From assembly GCF_016464305.1 (NCBI RefSeq), contig NZ_JAEIOJ010000016.1, positions 44,251-108,250 of the forward strand: a DNA stretch of 64,000 nt. Reading direction: 5' to 3'. Within the stretch, counting starts at the first letter, position 1. Each line of letters begins with the position of its first letter. This DNA comes from Umezawaea beigongshangensis (GTDB taxonomy: Bacteria; Actinomycetota; Actinomycetes; Mycobacteriales; Pseudonocardiaceae). Under the pieces are notes generated by a model. That model worked only from the letters and a program-made list of their open reading frames with translations. It made no database searches and had not been told where the DNA came from. A program made the position numbers and the translations under genes. This document shows positions 50,299-58,978 of the stretch, piece after piece.

Positions 50299-51471
50299 TC
50301 AGCGCACCAGCGCGAAGAACGCGCGCACGTCCGCGGTGAACAGGTCCGGCTCCTCCGCCGCCGCGAACGTGCCGCCCCGGTCGTGCTCGGTCCACCGCAC
50401 GATCGCGCGGTGGTCCCGCTCGGCGAAGCGCCGGACCGGTCGCAGCACGTCGCGCGGGAACACCGCCACCCCGGTGGGCACGCTCGTGGGCCGCACCTCG
50501 GTCTCCAGGTCGGCCTGGTCGGGGTTGTCCGGCGTCTCCACGAACGAGCGGGCCGCCGAGCCCGCCGTCGCGGTCAGCCACCACAGGGTGACGTTCGCCA
50601 GGATGCGGTCCCGGGCGATCGCCTCCTCGGGGGAGTCCACGCAGTCCGTCCACTCCTTGAGGACGCTCATGGTCCAGCCGAGCAGACCGGCGGGGGAGTC
50701 GGTCAGCGCGTACGCCAGCGCGGCGGGCCTGCTCGACTGGATCAGCTTGAACCCGTACAGCTCGCGCTGGTAGTGCTCGCCGAACGCCAGCCGCTCGCGG
50801 TCGGCGTCGGACAGACCGTCGAACTCGCCCGGCGCACCCACCGGAAAGGTGATCATGCCGTTGGTGTGCACGCCGACGACCCGGTCCGGTGCGAGCACGC
50901 CGATCTCCCGGCTGATCCACGAGCCCCAGTCACCGCCCTGCGCGCCGAAGCGGTCGTAGCCGAGCCAGGTCATCAGCTCGATCCACGCCCGCGCCACGCG
51001 GGTGGACCCCCACCCGGTCTCGGTGGTGGGCCCGGACAGGCCGTAGCCGGGCAGCGACGGGACCACCAGGTGCAGCGCGGTCGCCGGGTCTCCGCCGTGA
51101 GCGCGCGGGTCGGTCAGCGGCCCGATGACGTCGAGGTACTCCAGGGGGGAGCTCGGCCAGCCGTGCGTGACGATCACCGGCAGCGCGTCCGGCTCGGGGG
51201 AGCGGACGTGCAGGAAGTGCACGTTCTGCCCGTCGATCTCGGTGGTGAACTGCGGGAACGCGTTCAGCTCCCGCTCCTGTGCCCGCCAGTCGAACGTGGT
51301 GCGCCAGTGCTCGGCGAGCGGCCGCACGCGGCTCACCGGCGCACCGTGGGACCAGCCGAGGCCGGGCACCTCGTCCGGCCAGCGGGTGCGGGCCAGCCGG
51401 TCCGCCAGGTCGTCCAGGTCGGCCTGCGGGAAGCCGACGTGAAAGGGCTCGATGCTGCTGTTCAACGCCAC
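50299..51471 (-). CDS. Epoxide hydrolase (EHN family)
   Basis: This is a 390-aa protein. The N-terminal EHN lid (FHVGFPQADLDDLADRLART) is followed by an alpha/beta hydrolase core: oxyanion motif HGWPSSPLEY, nucleophile Asp in AQGGDWGSW and the final His in TEHDRGGTFAA. It opens epoxides to diols. Start is GTG 51471 with AGGAC just upstream. It is divergent from the TetR gene with a compact palindromic operator between, so it is probably induced by its substrate. Confidence 0.92.
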   Translation of the reverse strand: MALNSSIEPFHVGFPQADLDDLADRLARTRWPDEVPGLGWSHGAPVSRVRPLAEHWRTTFDWRAQERELNAFPQFTTEIDGQNVHFLHVRSPEPDALPVIVTHGWPSSPLEYLDVIGPLTDPRAHGGDPATALHLVVPSLPGYGLSGPTTETGWGSTRVARAWIELMTWLGYDRFGAQGGDWGSWISREIGVLAPDRVVGVHTNGMITFPVGAPGEFDGLSDADRERLAFGEHYQRELYGFKLIQSSRPAALAYALTDSPAGLLGWTMSVLKEWTDCVDSPEEAIARDRILANVTLWWLTATAGSAARSFVETPDNPDQADLETEVRPTSVPTGVAVFPRDVLRPVRRFAERDHRAIVRWTEHDRGGTFAAAEEPDLFTADVRAFFALVR

Positions 51472-51481
51472 GTCCTAACTC

Positions 51482-51512
51482 CGTACGGTGTACCGTACGA
51501 CCTACGGTACAC
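51482..51512. promoter_or_regulatory. Overlapping double palindrome between epoxide hydrolase and TetR genes
   Basis: A perfect 18-bp palindrome CGTACGGT-GT-ACCGTACG (51482-51499) overlaps a second inverted repeat, GTGTACCGTA (51488-51497) and TACGGTACAC (51503-51512). Three TACGGT-type half-sites in 31 bp could bind one or two TetR dimers and control both promoters. Confidence 0.75.
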
Positions 51513-51534
51513 GCTTCGCTAGGGTCGGGGACCT

Positions 51535-52296
51535 ATGACGACGCAGTACGGCGGCAGCGGAGATCCGGCGCGCAGTCTCGCGCTGCTGTGGCGCACCGGG
51601 GAGAAGGCGAGCCGCAGGGGCAAGCCGGACCTGGGCGTGGACCGGATCGTCCGCGTCGCGGTCGAGGTCGCCGACGCCGAGGGACTGGCCGCGGTGTCGA
51701 TGCGGCGCGTCGCCGAGCGGCTCGGCGTCGGGACCATGTCCCTCTACACCTACGTTCCCGGCAAGGCGGAGCTGGTCGACGTCATGGTGGACACCGTGAC
51801 GGGTGAGCTGCCCACCTCGGGCGCGGTCGAGAGCGGGTGGCGCGCTGCGCTGGAACGCGTCGCCAGGGAGAACTTCGCGCTCCACCGGCGGCACCCGTGG
51901 CTGCTCCAGGTCGCGACCAGCCGACCCGTGCTGGGGCCGAACGTCACCGCGCGCTACGACCACGAGCTGCACGCCGTGGACGGCATCGGTCTCACCGACG
52001 TCGAGATGGACTCGGTGCTCGGCCTCGTCGCCGGACACGTCCAGGTCGCCGCGCGCCGTGCGCTGGACGAGGCGCACGCCGAGACGCTGACCGGCGTGTC
52101 CGACGAGCAGTGGTGGACGGCGCACGCGCCGCTGCTGTCCCGGATCATGGATCCGCAGCGCTTCCCGCTCGCCACCAGGGTGGGCACGGCGGCGGGCCAG
52201 GAGCACGGGTCGGCGCAGGACGCGACGCACGCGTTCGAGTTCGGCCTCCAGCGGGTGCTGGACGGCGTGGAGGTGCTGGTCGGATCACGGGCGTGA
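51535..52296 (+). CDS. TetR repressor with TetR_C-type ligand domain
   Basis: This is a 253-aa protein. The HTH spans about residues 35-80 (VSMRRVAERLGVGTMSLYTY), preceded by a flexible basic arm, and the C-terminal helical domain resembles that of classical TetR (drug-responsive). The ATG at 51535 follows GGGGACCT. It is divergent from the epoxide hydrolase; the operator between suggests it controls both genes. The inducer is unknown. Confidence 0.9.
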   Translation: MTTQYGGSGDPARSLALLWRTGEKASRRGKPDLGVDRIVRVAVEVADAEGLAAVSMRRVAERLGVGTMSLYTYVPGKAELVDVMVDTVTGELPTSGAVESGWRAALERVARENFALHRRHPWLLQVATSRPVLGPNVTARYDHELHAVDGIGLTDVEMDSVLGLVAGHVQVAARRALDEAHAETLTGVSDEQWWTAHAPLLSRIMDPQRFPLATRVGTAAGQEHGSAQDATHAFEFGLQRVLDGVEVLVGSRA

Positions 52297-52650
52297 CCCC
52301 GGTCCACGCTCCGCTCCCGACGAGGTGCGGCACGAGCGCGGCGATGTTCGAGGAGTCGCCGCCGCCGTGGTGGCGGCCATCCAGCGCCCGAGCCGTGCGG
52401 GGACGCCTGCGCGACCCGCGAGCCGTGGTGGACACGGCCCCGGCACGGGTGTGCTCGCTGCTGAGGGGCTGCTCGGTGTTCGTCGCCGCGCACTGCCGGG
52501 TGAACCGGCCGCGGTCGTGGTCGCCCCGGCTCACCCGTGGCAGCGCACCCGCCCGGTGCTCGGCGGCCACTGTGCGGCAGGCCGCGTCGGCGTCGGCGAC
52601 GCGGCCGCGCCCCGGCGGTCACACGGTCGTGCGGTCACGCGGCAGTGCGG
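52297..52650. other. 354-bp gap between convergent genes
   Basis: No gene or clear hairpin is seen. At its right end a 16-bp-period direct repeat of GTGCGGTCACGCGG (52629-52642 and 52645-52658) crosses the stop codon of the next gene. Confidence 0.4.
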
Positions 52651-52658
52651 TCACGCGG
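52629..52658. repeat. Direct repeat across the stop of the alpha/beta hydrolase gene
   Basis: Two identical copies of GTGCGGTCACGCGG with period 16. The second covers the stop codon at 52651-52653. Confidence 0.7.
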
Positions 52659-53535
52659 TGTGCGTCAGCAGGGCCGCGACCAGCGGGCCGTGCACGGCAC
52701 CGGACAGGGCGTGCCCCATGCCCGGCACCTCCAGCAGCCGTGCGCCGGGGATCAGGTCGGCGAGGTGGCGGCCGTGCGGTGGCGGGTTGATCGGGTCCAG
52801 CGGCGCCTGCACCACCAGGGTCGGTGTGCTCACCCCGGCCAGCTCGGCGGCCCGCGAGGTCGGCACCGGGGCGTCGTGGCCGTGGGCGCTCGGCTGCGAC
52901 GTCGTCCCGGCGTGGGCGGTGGACCGCTGTTCCCAGAGTCGGAACTCCGCCTCGTCGAACGGCAGCGCGTCGCCCGCGAGCACCCGCAGTTCCGCGATCC
53001 TGCGGTCCAGCTCGTCCTCCGCTGACCGGGCCGGTGTCGCCCGGTCCGCCCACAGGTCGAGGATCTCCCGGCGCGGCGCGGGCAGCCCCGTGGGAGTGGG
53101 TTCGCCGGAGTGGGCGCACCGCGTGCTCTCGGCGAGGTCCACGTCCAGCGCCGCACCGGCCAGCAGGCTCAGGGTGAGCAGCCGGTCGGGGTGGTCCAGC
53201 GCGAGCACCTGGCCGATGGTGCAGCCCAGCGAGAACCCCACGACGTGGGCCCTGGGCGCACCCCACCCGTCCAGCACGGCGACGGCGTCGGCCGCGACCT
53301 CCTGCAACGAGCGGGGGGACCGCGCGCGGTCCTGCCACGTCGAGCGCCCGGTGTCGCGGTGGTCGTAGCGGATGACGTGCCGCCCGCTGTCGGCGAGCAG
53401 TTCGACGAACTCGTTCGGCCAGCCGAACGCCGAGGTGTTCGCGCCCGCGATCAGCAGCACGGTGGGGTCGGCGGCGTCGCCGAAGTCCTCGCTCCACAGC
53501 TTGATCCCGTTGGTGGCGATCAGGCGTTCTCCCAC
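52651..53535 (-). CDS. Alpha/beta-fold hydrolase
   Basis: This is a 294-aa hydrolase: VLLIAGANTSAFGWP near residue 26, RYDHRDTGRS, nucleophile elbow VGFSLGCTI near residue 98, acid in VQAPLDPINP and His in PGMGHALSG. This resembles the group that includes polyketide cyclase/esterase-like RdmC relatives, but that is only a similarity in motif style. It sits beside a fragment of an FAD monooxygenase, so both may be remnants of an aromatic-oxidation cluster. Confidence 0.85.
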   Translation of the reverse strand: MGERLIATNGIKLWSEDFGDAADPTVLLIAGANTSAFGWPNEFVELLADSGRHVIRYDHRDTGRSTWQDRARSPRSLQEVAADAVAVLDGWGAPRAHVVGFSLGCTIGQVLALDHPDRLLTLSLLAGAALDVDLAESTRCAHSGEPTPTGLPAPRREILDLWADRATPARSAEDELDRRIAELRVLAGDALPFDEAEFRLWEQRSTAHAGTTSQPSAHGHDAPVPTSRAAELAGVSTPTLVVQAPLDPINPPPHGRHLADLIPGARLLEVPGMGHALSGAVHGPLVAALLTHTA

Positions 53536-53612
53536 GGCGTCGAGACCTTCCCGTCGGTGCCCCTCGCCGAGCGCGCTCCGGAGCGGAACGCGGCGCGGAG
53601 GTCACCGCGAGC

Positions 53613-53930
53613 CTAGAACGCCGCGGCGAGCTGGGGCAGCCCGAACCAGGTGCGCAGGGCGTCCTCCAGACCCCCGGCGTCGGCACCGGCGAACGCCACG
53701 TGCCCGTAGGGGCGCACCAGGACCACGTCGGCGGACGGGGCGGCGTGGTCGCGGTGATCACGTCGACGCGGTCGGCCCAGCAGCCGGCGACCCCCGTCGG
53801 GTCGTCGCGTCCCGCGAGGTCCAGCACCTGCCCGGAGGTGGTGGTGACCTGCTCGTCGGTGGTACCGGGAAAGCCGGTGCCGCAGACCCCGCGGATCGTG
53901 CTGCGGCCACCGTCCGCGGCCGCGGGCGGA
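53613..53930 (-). pseudogene. C-terminal remnant of an FAD-dependent aromatic monooxygenase
   Basis: The last part reads DVVLVRPYGHVAFAGADAGG then LEDALRTWFGL to a stop at 53613-53615, the C-terminus of the phenol-hydroxylase-like monooxygenase family. Upstream, in another frame, LDLAGRDDPTGVAGCWADRV continues the same protein, so one base is lost near 53740. The FAD-binding domain is absent; the M20 gene begins instead. It is a truncated, frameshifted fragment. Confidence 0.6.
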
Positions 53931-55217
53931 TCAGGAGAGCAGGAAGCGGTCCAGCACCCTGGCGCCGAAGCGCAGGCCCTCCACCGGCACCCGCTCGTCC
54001 ACGCCGTGCGCCATCGCCCGGTAGTCGAAGTCCTGCGGGATCGCCAGCGGCGCGAAGCCGTAGCAGGCGATGCCCAACCGGCTGAACGCCTTGGCGTCGG
54101 TGCCCCCGCCCATGCAGTAGGGCACCACCACGGCCTCGGGGTCCTCCGCGCGCAGGGCGTCGGCCATCGCGCTGAACCACGGCGAGTCGATCGGCGCCTG
54201 CACCGGCCGCGCGTCCTGGATGAACTCGCGGGTCACGTCGGGCCCGAGCAGGCCGTCGATCGTGGCCAGCAGCTCGTCCTCGGTGCCGGGCAGCGTGCGG
54301 ACGTCCAGCTCGGCGGTCGCGCTGCCCGGCACGACGTTGACCTTGTACCCGGCGTCGAGCACCGTCGGGGTGGTGCTGTTGCGGACGGTGTTCTCCGCGA
54401 GCTTCGCGGCGGGACCGAAGCGGGCCAGGGTTCCGTCGACGTCGTCCAGGTCCACCCGCACGCCCAGCGCCTCGCCGGTCCGCTCGAGGAACGCCTCCAC
54501 GGTCGGCGTCAGCCGCACGGGGTGGCGGTGCGCCGCGATCCGCGCCAGCGCGTTGACCAGCTTCGTCACCGCGTTGTCGTCGTTGCGGCGCGAACCGTGC
54601 CCCGCGCGTCCGGTGGCCGTGAGCCGCAGGTGCGACGTGCCGCGCTCGGCGGTGCCGACGGGGTAGAGGCGCGCGCCCAGCGCGTGGTGGGTGAACCCGC
54701 CCGACTCGCCGATGGCCGCGGCGCACCCGTCGAACAGCTCCGGGTGCCGCGCGACGAGCCAGTTCGCGCCGAACTCGCCGGTGGCCTCCTCGTCGGCGAC
54801 GAACGCCAGCACGACGTCGCGCTTCGGCCGCGCGCCCCGCTTCGCCCAGCCCGCGAGGACCGACAGCGTCATGGCCGTCATGTCCTTCATGTCCGTGGAG
54901 CCCCGGCCCCACAGGAACCCGTCCTGCACCAGACCGGAGAACGGCGGCACCGACCACTCGGCCGGATCGGCGGGCACCACGTCCAGGTGGGCCTGCAGCA
55001 GCACCCCCGGCAGCGACGGGTCGGTGCCGGGTACGCGGGCCACCACGTTGCTCCGGCGCGGGGCGGACTCCAGCAGTTGCGCGGAGACGCCGCTGGACTC
55101 CAGGTGGGTCGCCACGAACTCGGCGGCCTCCCGCTCGCCCCTCGCCTCGCCGCGGCCGGAGTTGGTGGTGTCGAACCTGATCAGCTGTGCGCAGAGGTCG
55201 ACGGCGTCCTCAGCCAT
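53931..55217 (-). CDS. M20-family zinc peptidase of the peptide-uptake locus
   Basis: This is a 428-aa protein with HLDVVPADPAEW, GRGSTDMKDM, DEEATGE, GHGSRR and AHGVDERV, the complete M20 ligand and catalytic set. It is a paralogue of the product of 9544-10869 with the same block order. It overlaps the upstream M55 peptidase gene by 8 bp, so the two peptidases are made together, divergent from a dipeptide transporter. A cytoplasmic role in splitting imported peptides is inferred. Confidence 0.9.
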   Translation of the reverse strand: MAEDAVDLCAQLIRFDTTNSGRGEARGEREAAEFVATHLESSGVSAQLLESAPRRSNVVARVPGTDPSLPGVLLQAHLDVVPADPAEWSVPPFSGLVQDGFLWGRGSTDMKDMTAMTLSVLAGWAKRGARPKRDVVLAFVADEEATGEFGANWLVARHPELFDGCAAAIGESGGFTHHALGARLYPVGTAERGTSHLRLTATGRAGHGSRRNDDNAVTKLVNALARIAAHRHPVRLTPTVEAFLERTGEALGVRVDLDDVDGTLARFGPAAKLAENTVRNSTTPTVLDAGYKVNVVPGSATAELDVRTLPGTEDELLATIDGLLGPDVTREFIQDARPVQAPIDSPWFSAMADALRAEDPEAVVVPYCMGGGTDAKAFSRLGIACYGFAPLAIPQDFDYRAMAHGVDERVPVEGLRFGARVLDRFLLS

Positions 55218-56046
55218 AGATCCCTTCCACGGCGCCGGCCGCGACGGCCGTCACGATCTTGAACGCCTGCACGGCGTCGGTCATGGTGGCCGCGTCGAAC
55301 CCGACACGGCGCACGTCCACGAGCTCCACCGTAGGCACGACGGCGGCCGCGTGCGCGAGGTGCGTGGCGTCGAACTCCACCTCGATCCGGTGCGCCGACA
55401 CGACCGGCTCGACCCTTCCGGCGCCGGTCATCGCCCTGCTCGCGGCCTCGGCGATGCGGGCGGAGGTGATGGCGGGAGTGGCGCAGATCGCGGCGTAGCG
55501 GCTCACGCACTCCTTCACCGCCACCACCTCGGCCGCGGGGGCCCAGCTCCGCGCGTCCTCGCACGCGCGGTCGTCCCCGGTGACCAGCAGGACGGGCACG
55601 CCGTGCTCGGCGGCCAGCGCCGCGTTGAGGCGGCCCTCGCTCGCCGGCCGCCCGTCGAGCCACACGCCGGTGATCGAGTTCTCCAGGTAGGTGTGGGCGA
55701 GCACGCCCTCCTCGCCCGCGCCCGCGTGGTAGCCGAGGAACACCACGCCGTCCACGCCCGAGTCGACGCCCTGCATCATCGACAGCGGCTTGTGCCTGCC
55801 CGTCAGCATCGACGCGCGGTCGTCCAGCGCCTCCAGCAGGAGGTTGCGCTGCGAGGAGTGCGCCTCGTTCACCAGCACGCTCTCCGCGCCACCCGCGCAC
55901 AGGCCCCCGACGCAGGCGTTGACGTCACCGGTGAACAGCGCGCGGAACCGCTGCCACTGCTCCGTGCCGGGAAGGACGTCCGCCGTCCAGGTGACCCCTG
56001 TTGCGCCTTCCATGTCAGCCGAGATCATGATCCGCACGCGGTGCAC
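55210..56046 (-). CDS. M55-family D-aminopeptidase (DppA-like)
   Basis: This is a 278-aa protein, close to B. subtilis DppA (274). MISADMEGATGV carries the first zinc ligands (Asp, Glu), and NEAHSSQRN and GYHAGAGEEGVLAHTY the further conserved His residues. DppA cleaves D-amino-acid-containing dipeptides such as D-Ala-D-Ala, allowing reuse of cell-wall peptides. The GTG at 56046 has GGAGG upstream at good spacing. It is first gene of the peptidase operon, divergent from the ABC transporter. Confidence 0.9.
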   Translation of the reverse strand: MHRVRIMISADMEGATGVTWTADVLPGTEQWQRFRALFTGDVNACVGGLCAGGAESVLVNEAHSSQRNLLLEALDDRASMLTGRHKPLSMMQGVDSGVDGVVFLGYHAGAGEEGVLAHTYLENSITGVWLDGRPASEGRLNAALAAEHGVPVLLVTGDDRACEDARSWAPAAEVVAVKECVSRYAAICATPAITSARIAEAASRAMTGAGRVEPVVSAHRIEVEFDATHLAHAAAVVPTVELVDVRRVGFDAATMTDAVQAFKIVTAVAAGAVEGIYG

Positions 56047-56141
56047 GTTACGGCCTCCGGCCGTTGAGGGGGGACTCGTTGACTCCGACATGGTCCCAGT
56101 GGTTACTTCTTGACACTTCGGAGCGGAGAGGGGTGGTCACC

Positions 56142-57947
56142 GTGCGTGCGCGACGGTGGAGCTTGGCGGCGGTCGTGGGCGTGCTGGGGGCGGTGGTGGC
56201 TCCGGCCGCGACAACACCGGTGGCGGCCGCCCAACCGGTGGGTCAGCAGGGGGTGACGCTGCGGGTCGCGCTGACGCGCCAGGTCGACTCGCTCAACCCC
56301 TTCCTCTCGATCACCCAGGTGGGGACCGAGGTCGGGCGTCTCATGTACGACTTCCTCACCGCCTACGACCCGAAGGACCAGCGCCCGGTCGAGGGCCTGG
56401 CGAACGGGTGGACGACCAGCGACGACGACCTGACCTGGACCTTCACCGTCCCCGAGGGCAAGAAGTGGTCCGACGGCGAGGAGATCACCGCCGAGGACGT
56501 CGCGTTCACCTACAACCTCATGCTGACGAACGAGGTGGCCCGCACCGCCAACGGCAACTTCGTCGCGAACTTCGAGTCGGTGACCGCGCCCGACCCGCGC
56601 ACCCTGGTCGTGAGGACGAAGACGCCGCAGGCGACGATGCTCGCCCTGGACGTCCCGATCGTCCCGGAGCACGTGTGGGCCGGTGTCACCGACGTCGAGA
56701 ACCACGCCAACGACCAGGCCCCGGTCGTGGGCAGCGGGCCGTTCCTGCTCGCGGAGCACCGGCCCAACGAGTTCATCAAGCTCACGGCCAACCCGAACTA
56801 CTGGCGGGGCGCGCCGAAGATCTCCGAGCTGCACTTCGTCAGCTACAAGAACCTCGACGCCGCCGTGCAGGCCCTGGGCAAGGGCGAGGTCGACCTGATC
56901 AACCGCCTCGGACCCGCCCAGTACGACTCGTTGCGGGACGCGGACGACATCGGCCTGAACAAGGGGCGGGGAAGCCGCTTCAACGAGCTGGTGTTCAACT
57001 CCGGCGCCGCGACCAGCACCGGCGAGCCCATCGGCGACGGCCACCCCGCCCTCCAGGACGTGCGGGTGCGCCAGGCGCTGGCGAAGGCCGTCGACGTCGA
57101 CACCATCGTGGAGCGGGTCAACGGCGGGTACGCGGAACCGGGCACCGGACTGATGCCGCCGTCCAACGCCAGGTTCCACTTCACGCCGGCCCGGCCCAGG
57201 ACGTTCGACCTCGACGCGGCCAACGCCGACCTCGACGCCGCCGGGTACGCCAGGGGAGCGGACGGCATCCGCGTGGGACCCGACGGCAGGGCGCTGAACC
57301 TCCGGCTGGTCGGTCACGCCAACCGCGCCTACGACGAGCAGGCCGCCGAGTTCCTCAAGCGCTCGTTCGCCGACGTCGGCGTGGGCGTCGACGTGCAGCT
57401 CGTCGACGACAACCAGCTCAACGACACCTCGACGTCCGGCGCGTTCGACCTCCTGTTCTCCAGCTGGGGCACCAATCCCGACCCGGACTTCATCCTGTCC
57501 CTGCACACCTGCGCGCGGCGGCCCAACGCCGCGGGCACGGGCGGCACGACCGACACGTTCTTCTGCGACGAGACCTACGACCGGCTCTACGCCCAGCAGG
57601 CGACCGAGGTCGACCAGGACGCGCGCGCCGAGATCGTCAAGGAGATGCAGCAGCGGTTCTACGACCAGGTCCCCGCGGTGATCCTCGGCTACGACAACGT
57701 GCTGGAGGCCTACCGCGAGGACCGGTTCGCGAGCTTCCAGGTCCAGCCCGACCCCGGCGGCTCGATCATGGAGCAGAACGGTGTGTGGGGCTACTACGGG
57801 GCCACCCCCACCGACGCCGCGACGGCCCCGCGCGGCACCAGCACCGGCCTGGTGGTGGCCGTGGTCGCGGGTGTGGTGATCGTGCTCGCCGGTGGCGCGT
57901 GGCTGATCGGCCGGCGGCGCAGGGCGACCGCGGAGGACCGGGAGTGA
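56142..57947 (+). CDS. Dipeptide/oligopeptide-binding protein with C-terminal membrane anchor
   Basis: This is a 601-aa extracytoplasmic solute-binding protein (SBP_bac_5): LRVALTRQVDSLNPFLSITQ, WTFTVPEGKKWSDGEEITAEDVAF, ANPNYWRGAPKI. A cleavable signal lies at residues 1-33 (no lipobox Cys). Instead of a lipid anchor it has a C-terminal helix (TGLVVAVVAGVVIVLAGGAW) followed by RRRR, so it is held by its C-terminus. GTG 56142 is about 8 bp after GAGAGGGG. It is the first of four coupled genes of a complete importer. Confidence 0.92.
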   Translation: MRARRWSLAAVVGVLGAVVAPAATTPVAAAQPVGQQGVTLRVALTRQVDSLNPFLSITQVGTEVGRLMYDFLTAYDPKDQRPVEGLANGWTTSDDDLTWTFTVPEGKKWSDGEEITAEDVAFTYNLMLTNEVARTANGNFVANFESVTAPDPRTLVVRTKTPQATMLALDVPIVPEHVWAGVTDVENHANDQAPVVGSGPFLLAEHRPNEFIKLTANPNYWRGAPKISELHFVSYKNLDAAVQALGKGEVDLINRLGPAQYDSLRDADDIGLNKGRGSRFNELVFNSGAATSTGEPIGDGHPALQDVRVRQALAKAVDVDTIVERVNGGYAEPGTGLMPPSNARFHFTPARPRTFDLDAANADLDAAGYARGADGIRVGPDGRALNLRLVGHANRAYDEQAAEFLKRSFADVGVGVDVQLVDDNQLNDTSTSGAFDLLFSSWGTNPDPDFILSLHTCARRPNAAGTGGTTDTFFCDETYDRLYAQQATEVDQDARAEIVKEMQQRFYDQVPAVILGYDNVLEAYREDRFASFQVQPDPGGSIMEQNGVWGYYGATPTDAATAPRGTSTGLVVAVVAGVVIVLAGGAWLIGRRRRATAEDRE

Positions 57948-58978
57948 CCGACGCACTCGCTCCCGCGGCGGACGCGCACGAGACGGGACCGTCCCGCACG
58001 GGACGGTCCGGCGCGCACGCGACGCTGCGGCACGTCGCCGGTCGCGTCGGCGGCGCGCTGCTGAGCCTGCTGCTGGTCGTCGTGCTGGGGTTCCTGCTGT
58101 TCCGGGTCGTCCCCGGCGACCCGGTCGTGGCGATGACCAGGGGCCGGCCGATGAACGCCGAGCTCATCGCGGAGATGCGCGCCAGGTTCGGCCTGGACGA
58201 CCCGCTGCCGGTGCAGTTCCTGGAGCACCTGGGACAGCTGGTGCGCGGTGACCTCGGGACGTCCTACTTCTACCGGCGTCCGGTCGCCGAGCTGATCGGC
58301 GAGCGGGTCGGGCCGACGCTGCTGCTCGCGGGCACCTCGACCGTGATCGCCGTCGCGCTGGGGCTCTGGCTGGGGGTGCGCAGCGCGTGGCGGCGGGCGA
58401 GCCGCTTCGACCAGATCTCCACCGGTGTGGCGCTCACGCTGTGGGCGATGCCGACGTTCTGGCTGGGGCTGCTGCTGCTCGTCGTCACCGGCGACCTGTT
58501 CCCCAGCGGAGGCATCCGCTCCTCCGGCACACCGCCGGGCCTGCTCCCGGAGATCCTCGACGTCGCCCACCACATGGTCCTGCCGTGCCTGACGATGATC
58601 GCCGTCGTCTACGCGCAGTACCTCCTGGTGATGCGCTCGTCGCTGCTGGAGGAGATGGGCGCGGACTACCTGATCACCGCGAAGGCCAAGGGGCTGCGCG
58701 ACGACCAGGTGCGCCGCCGGCACGCCGTGCCCAACGCGCTGCTGCCCACCGTGACCCAGGTGTTCATGCACCTGGGCCTGGTGGTGTCCGGCGCGATCAC
58801 CGTGGAGACGGTGTTCTCCTGGCCGGGGCTGGGCCTGCTGACCTACGAGGCCCTCAGCGGCCCCGACCTGCCGCTGTTGCAGGGCACGTTCGTCGTGCTC
58901 GCCGGAGCGGTGATCGTGATGAACCTGCTCGCCGACCTGCTGCTGCGGGTCCTCGACCCACGGGTGCGCGCCTCATGA
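57944..58978 (+). CDS. Dipeptide ABC transporter permease (DppB-like)
   Basis: This is a 344-aa membrane protein with six helices. Features are the N-terminal helix ending FRVVPGDPV, the conserved GDLGTSYFYRRPVAELI loop, and the EAA-loop ADYLITAKAKGLRDDQVRRR that contacts the ATPase. Its GTG overlaps the binding-protein stop (GTGA, 57944-57947). It forms the channel with the product of the next gene. Confidence 0.92.
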   Translation: MTDALAPAADAHETGPSRTGRSGAHATLRHVAGRVGGALLSLLLVVVLGFLLFRVVPGDPVVAMTRGRPMNAELIAEMRARFGLDDPLPVQFLEHLGQLVRGDLGTSYFYRRPVAELIGERVGPTLLLAGTSTVIAVALGLWLGVRSAWRRASRFDQISTGVALTLWAMPTFWLGLLLLVVTGDLFPSGGIRSSGTPPGLLPEILDVAHHMVLPCLTMIAVVYAQYLLVMRSSLLEEMGADYLITAKAKGLRDDQVRRRHAVPNALLPTVTQVFMHLGLVVSGAITVETVFSWPGLGLLTYEALSGPDLPLLQGTFVVLAGAVIVMNLLADLLLRVLDPRVRAS

